A program made the translations under genes and the position numbers. The notes beneath the pieces are model-generated. The model saw nothing but the letters and a program-made list of their open reading frames with translations, was not told where the DNA came from and searched no databases. 8,945 nt of DNA, from assembly GCA_017547995.1 (NCBI GenBank), contig JAFYNW010000162.1, positions 1 through 8,945 of the forward strand. The letters are read 5' to 3'. Shown here piece after piece: positions 7,027-8,945 of this stretch. The number at the start of each line of letters is the position of its first letter. Position 1 is the first letter of the stretch. The DNA comes from Clostridia bacterium (GTDB lineage Bacteria > Bacillota > Clostridia > Oscillospirales > Butyricicoccaceae).

Positions 7027-7055
7027 ATTATATCAAAAAGGACTTTTCAATGCAA
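7027..7055 (-). promoter_or_regulatory. Promoter of GMP synthase
   Basis: On the minus strand, TATAAT (7032-7027) with an upstream TG makes a perfect extended -10 (TGATATAAT). A weak -35, TTGCAT (7055-7050), lies 17 bp upstream. It sits just after the TIR-MORN stop at 7086. No clear terminator separates the two genes, so read-through into GMP synthase is possible. Confidence 0.75.
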
Positions 7056-7085
7056 GAAAAAATTTCAAAAAATGTACTGTGAGAA

Positions 7086-8588
7086 TTATTTTCCAATAAA
7101 CTTATCATCGCTGAATCGGCCTTTTTCTACTCTGCCGTCGGCATAAGTAAATACTCCGTAGCCTTCGCGCTTATTATTGACCCAGTCACCTTCGTAAACG
7201 TCGCCGCTTGACCACACGTACTTGCCTTTGCCGTCAAGTGCCCCGTTCACAAAGTCACCTTCATAGGTATCACCGCCCAGCCATTTGTACTTTCCTTTGC
7301 CTGTGCGGGCTCCATCAATGAAATCGCCTTCATAGACAGCACCATTTGCCCAGATAAACCTGCCCTTGCCTGTGCGTTTTCCGTCCACAAAGTCACCTAT
7401 ATAAGTATCTCCATTTGCCCAGACAAACTTGCCCTTACCGTTGCGCTGTCCTTCGATAAAGTTGCCTTCATAGACGTCGCCGTTTGTCCATCTGTATACA
7501 CCATTGCCCGTGCGGATATCATTCACAAAGTCGCCTTCGTAAACGTTGCCGCTTGACCACACATACTTGCCTTTACCATCAAGTGCCCCGTTCACAAAGT
7601 CACCTTCATAGGTATCACCGCCCAGCCACTTGTACTTTCCTTTACCTGTGCGGGCTCCATCAATGTAATCGCCTTCATAGACAGCACCATTTGCCCAGAT
7701 AAGCTTGCCTTTACCCGTGCGCTTGCCTTCGACAAAGTCACCTTCATATACATCGCCGTTTTTCCAGTTGTATTTTCCTTTGCCCGTGCGGATATCATTT
7801 ACAAAATCACCTTCGTATACGTCACCACTTACCCAGGTATATTTACCCTTGCCATGGCACTTTCCTTCGACAAAATCACCCTCGTATACGTCGCCGTCTG
7901 CCCAGACAAACTTGCCCTTACCGTCGAGCACGCCCTTTACGAAATCACCTTCATATTCAGCGCCGCTTGTCCATATATATTTGCCTTTGCCTGTGCGCTC
8001 ACCGTTTCTGAATTCGCCTGTATATGTGCCGTTGTCGTATGTTACTGTCTTTATTTCAGCAGGTGTATCAAGTACCGCTGTATTTACCGCCTTTTCAGCA
8101 ATCTTTTTAATATCTTCCTTTTTGATTTCAGGCTTTTTCTCAGCTTCAGCCCTCTTTTCTTCAACCCTGACCTGCGCAGAATTATCTCTGTCCAGCACGT
8201 GAAGGATTCGTTTGGAAAGCTCGTCAATACGGTCGCTGAGATTTGGAGTCATGCCGTCAATCCAATGGATTCTTTCGAGATAGTAACTCGCGTCGTCGGA
8301 AATATCCTTGTCACCGATATGGAATGGAATTATCGTCACACCCGGGTTTTTGAATGCCAGAGCAATTTCATTGAGCACATGAGGTGATTCAGATGCCGCC
8401 TTATTAAGCACAAGAAGAAAAACCTTGCAGCTGTCGATAGCGCGCTTGATACTTCCTGCATAATTGCCCTCTGCGTCGCGAGGCGCATACCAGCAGCGGA
8501 TGCCGATGCCTTCAAGTTTATTTACGATAGCTTCCGTTATTGTACGGGATGATTCTGCATGATAGCTGATAAAAACATCTATTTTCAT
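7086..8588 (-). CDS. TIR domain protein with about 13.5 MORN repeats
   Basis: 500 residues from ATG 8588. Residues ~1-135 are a bacterial TIR domain: box 1 DVFISYH (4-10), the GIRCWYAPRD region (29-38), SIKRAIDSCKVFLLVL (46-61) and SPHVLNEIALAF, where Glu74 sits at the position of the NADase glutamate. A charged linker rich in Lys and Glu (~138-170) follows. From ~184 to the end there are 13 complete 23-residue MORN units (YEGDFVNGxxxGKGKYxW-like) plus a partial one. MORN arrays form extended beta structures and in some proteins bind lipids or partner proteins. No signal peptide or membrane segment is seen, so it is probably cytosolic. Many TIR proteins cleave NAD or signal in phage defence, but none of that is shown here. 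It has its own promoter and no obvious operon partner. The ATG at 8648 in the same frame is rejected because it overlaps the promoter. Confidence 0.9.
   Translation of the reverse strand: MKIDVFISYHAESSRTITEAIVNKLEGIGIRCWYAPRDAEGNYAGSIKRAIDSCKVFLLVLNKAASESPHVLNEIALAFKNPGVTIIPFHIGDKDISDDASYYLERIHWIDGMTPNLSDRIDELSKRILHVLDRDNSAQVRVEEKRAEAEKKPEIKKEDIKKIAEKAVNTAVLDTPAEIKTVTYDNGTYTGEFRNGERTGKGKYIWTSGAEYEGDFVKGVLDGKGKFVWADGDVYEGDFVEGKCHGKGKYTWVSGDVYEGDFVNDIRTGKGKYNWKNGDVYEGDFVEGKRTGKGKLIWANGAVYEGDYIDGARTGKGKYKWLGGDTYEGDFVNGALDGKGKYVWSSGNVYEGDFVNDIRTGNGVYRWTNGDVYEGNFIEGQRNGKGKFVWANGDTYIGDFVDGKRTGKGRFIWANGAVYEGDFIDGARTGKGKYKWLGGDTYEGDFVNGALDGKGKYVWSSGDVYEGDWVNNKREGYGVFTYADGRVEKGRFSDDKFIGK
7191..7703 (-). 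repeat. Near-identical internal duplication within the MORN array
   Basis: The stretches 7191-7358 and 7536-7703 align without gaps at an offset of 345 bases, which is five 69-base MORN units. By eye about 8 of 168 positions differ, mostly third-codon changes, far closer than other unit pairs. This suggests a recent duplication or gene conversion inside the array. Confidence 0.85.
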
Positions 8589-8595
8589 ATCGTTT

Positions 8596-8600
8596 CTCCT
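8596..8600 (-). promoter_or_regulatory. Ribosome binding site deciding the TIR-MORN start
   Basis: AGGAG on the minus strand, 7 bases before ATG 8588. It decides for Met 8588 over the earlier in-frame ATG at 8648. Confidence 0.85.
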
Positions 8601-8618
8601 GAGACTTATTATACTTAT

Positions 8619-8648
8619 ATTATACTCTTTTGTCGGAATAGCTGTCAA
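8619..8648 (-). promoter_or_regulatory. Consensus sigma-A promoter of the TIR-MORN gene
   Basis: On the minus strand a perfect TTGACA (8648-8643), an 18-bp spacer and a perfect TATAAT (8624-8619). A second TATAAT is at 8613-8608. The promoter starts right after the T-run of the preceding terminator, leaving a leader of about 25 bases. Both hexamers are perfect, though the spacer is 1 bp long of optimum, so expression is probably substantial and constitutive. Confidence 0.85.
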
Positions 8649-8659
8649 TTACAAAACAC

Positions 8660-8689
8660 AAAAAACCGCCCTGAGTTCAGAGCGGTTTT
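8660..8689 (-). terminator. Intrinsic terminator after the M20 amidohydrolase gene
   Basis: The minus strand pairs AAAACCGC with GCGGTTTT, continued by a U-G pair and CTG/CAG around a 4-base loop (AACT), followed by a run of T. It starts 15 bases after the stop at 8705. The symmetric A and T flanks could also terminate plus-strand transcripts weakly. Confidence 0.92.
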
Positions 8690-8704
8690 ACATTATATAA
8701 TATA

Positions 8705-8945
8705 TTACTTTGCGATAGCATTGCGGATTTCTTCGTTGAGAAGCACGTCGATAGCAGTTGCCGCCATAGCCTTGATTGCTGTGAGGTTAGCCTTATAAGC
8801 CAATTCGCCGTTTACGTGAGCAAGGAATGCTTCGTTATGGCAAGTGCTGCCGTCTGTATTTTCAACGTTGATGGAAACGTAGCAGGTTGGCACAACTCTG
8901 GAAACGTTGCCAAGGTCTGTTGAGCCGGATGGCTCCTTCTTTTCC
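8705..8945 (-). CDS. M20-family amidohydrolase, AbgB/ACY1L2 type (C-terminal end only)
   Basis: The last 79 codons of a gene whose 5' part lies beyond the right edge. The reading frame is open to the edge. The sequence includes EPSGSTDLGNVSRVVPT, matching the conserved GSTD-x-GNVS-x-VVP segment near the C-terminus of M20 amidohydrolases such as AbgB and ACY1L2/PM20D2, which cut amide bonds of amino-acid conjugates (family knowledge). Then come TCHNEAFLAHVNGE and an Ala-rich final helix ending NAIAK. The catalytic metal ligands are mostly upstream and cannot be checked. A strong terminator follows the stop, so this gene is a separate unit from TIR-MORN. The substrate cannot be named from this piece. 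Confidence 0.8.
   Translation of the reverse strand, partial: EKKEPSGSTDLGNVSRVVPTCYVSINVENTDGSTCHNEAFLAHVNGELAYKANLTAIKAMAATAIDVLLNEEIRNAIAK

Noticed and set aside
6958..7085. A possible purine riboswitch or missing glutaminase remnant upstream of GMP synthase.
   Set aside because: The leader after the promoter is only about 80 bases and lacks the conserved purine-aptamer core, and no frame in it resembles an amidotransferase.
7201..8000. The regular 69-base repeats suggest a CRISPR array or minisatellite at first sight.
   Set aside because: The repeats are imperfect, have no spacers and stay in frame as MORN units of one protein.
7705..8387. Plus-strand frames of 165 and 177 codons opposite the MORN array and TIR domain.
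   Set aside because: They are shadows of the repeats: the 69-base periodicity makes Pro/Ser/Leu-rich repeated words such as SPSYTSP, which is expected from antisense MORN coding.

Overview
The window looks like chromosomal DNA of a low-to-moderate GC Gram-positive anaerobe, most likely a Ruminococcus-like clostridium (Oscillospiraceae). This is inferred from consensus sigma-A promoters with extended -10 boxes, strong AGGAGG-type ribosome binding sites, a lipoprotein with a Thr/Ala/Glu-rich linker, and an NHLP-type (nitrile-hydratase-leader/Nif11 peptide) exporter. It is not a species identification. Every supported gene is on the minus strand, so the window reads in transcription order from its right end to its left end.

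Right end (8945 to 7086). The C-terminal end of an M20-family amidohydrolase (AbgB/ACY1L2 type) stops at 8705 and is followed by a strong intrinsic terminator. A near-consensus promoter (TTGACA, 18 bp, TATAAT) then drives a 500-residue protein with an N-terminal TIR domain, a charged linker and about 13 and a half MORN repeats. This is the most unusual gene here.

Middle (7085 to 4969). A gene for the ATP-pyrophosphatase/synthetase half of GMP synthase follows, with its own promoter and terminator. The glutamine amidotransferase half is absent from the window, so GMP synthase appears to be split in this organism. Next is a monocistronic secreted lipoprotein of unknown function with a D-x-D-G-D metal-binding-like loop, again with its own promoter and terminator.

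Left half (4968 to 1). After a 160-bp regulatory region comes a tightly packed operon for peptide secretion. It holds a very short HlyD-like membrane protein, an ABC transporter with a C39 leader peptidase, and a second ABC transporter without the peptidase that runs off the left edge. The three genes match the NHLP bacteriocin export set (secretion protein, peptidase/permease/ATPase, permease/ATPase). The adaptor appears reduced to a membrane anchor plus a beta-barrel-like region. The two ABC proteins probably form one exporter that cleaves a leader and exports a peptide. No precursor peptide or maturation enzyme lies in the window; the likely place is beyond position 1.

Three start codons were moved downstream from the longest reading frame because a good Shine-Dalgarno sequence decides the start: the peptidase transporter (GTG at 4322), GMP synthase (ATG at 6942) and TIR-MORN (ATG at 8588).
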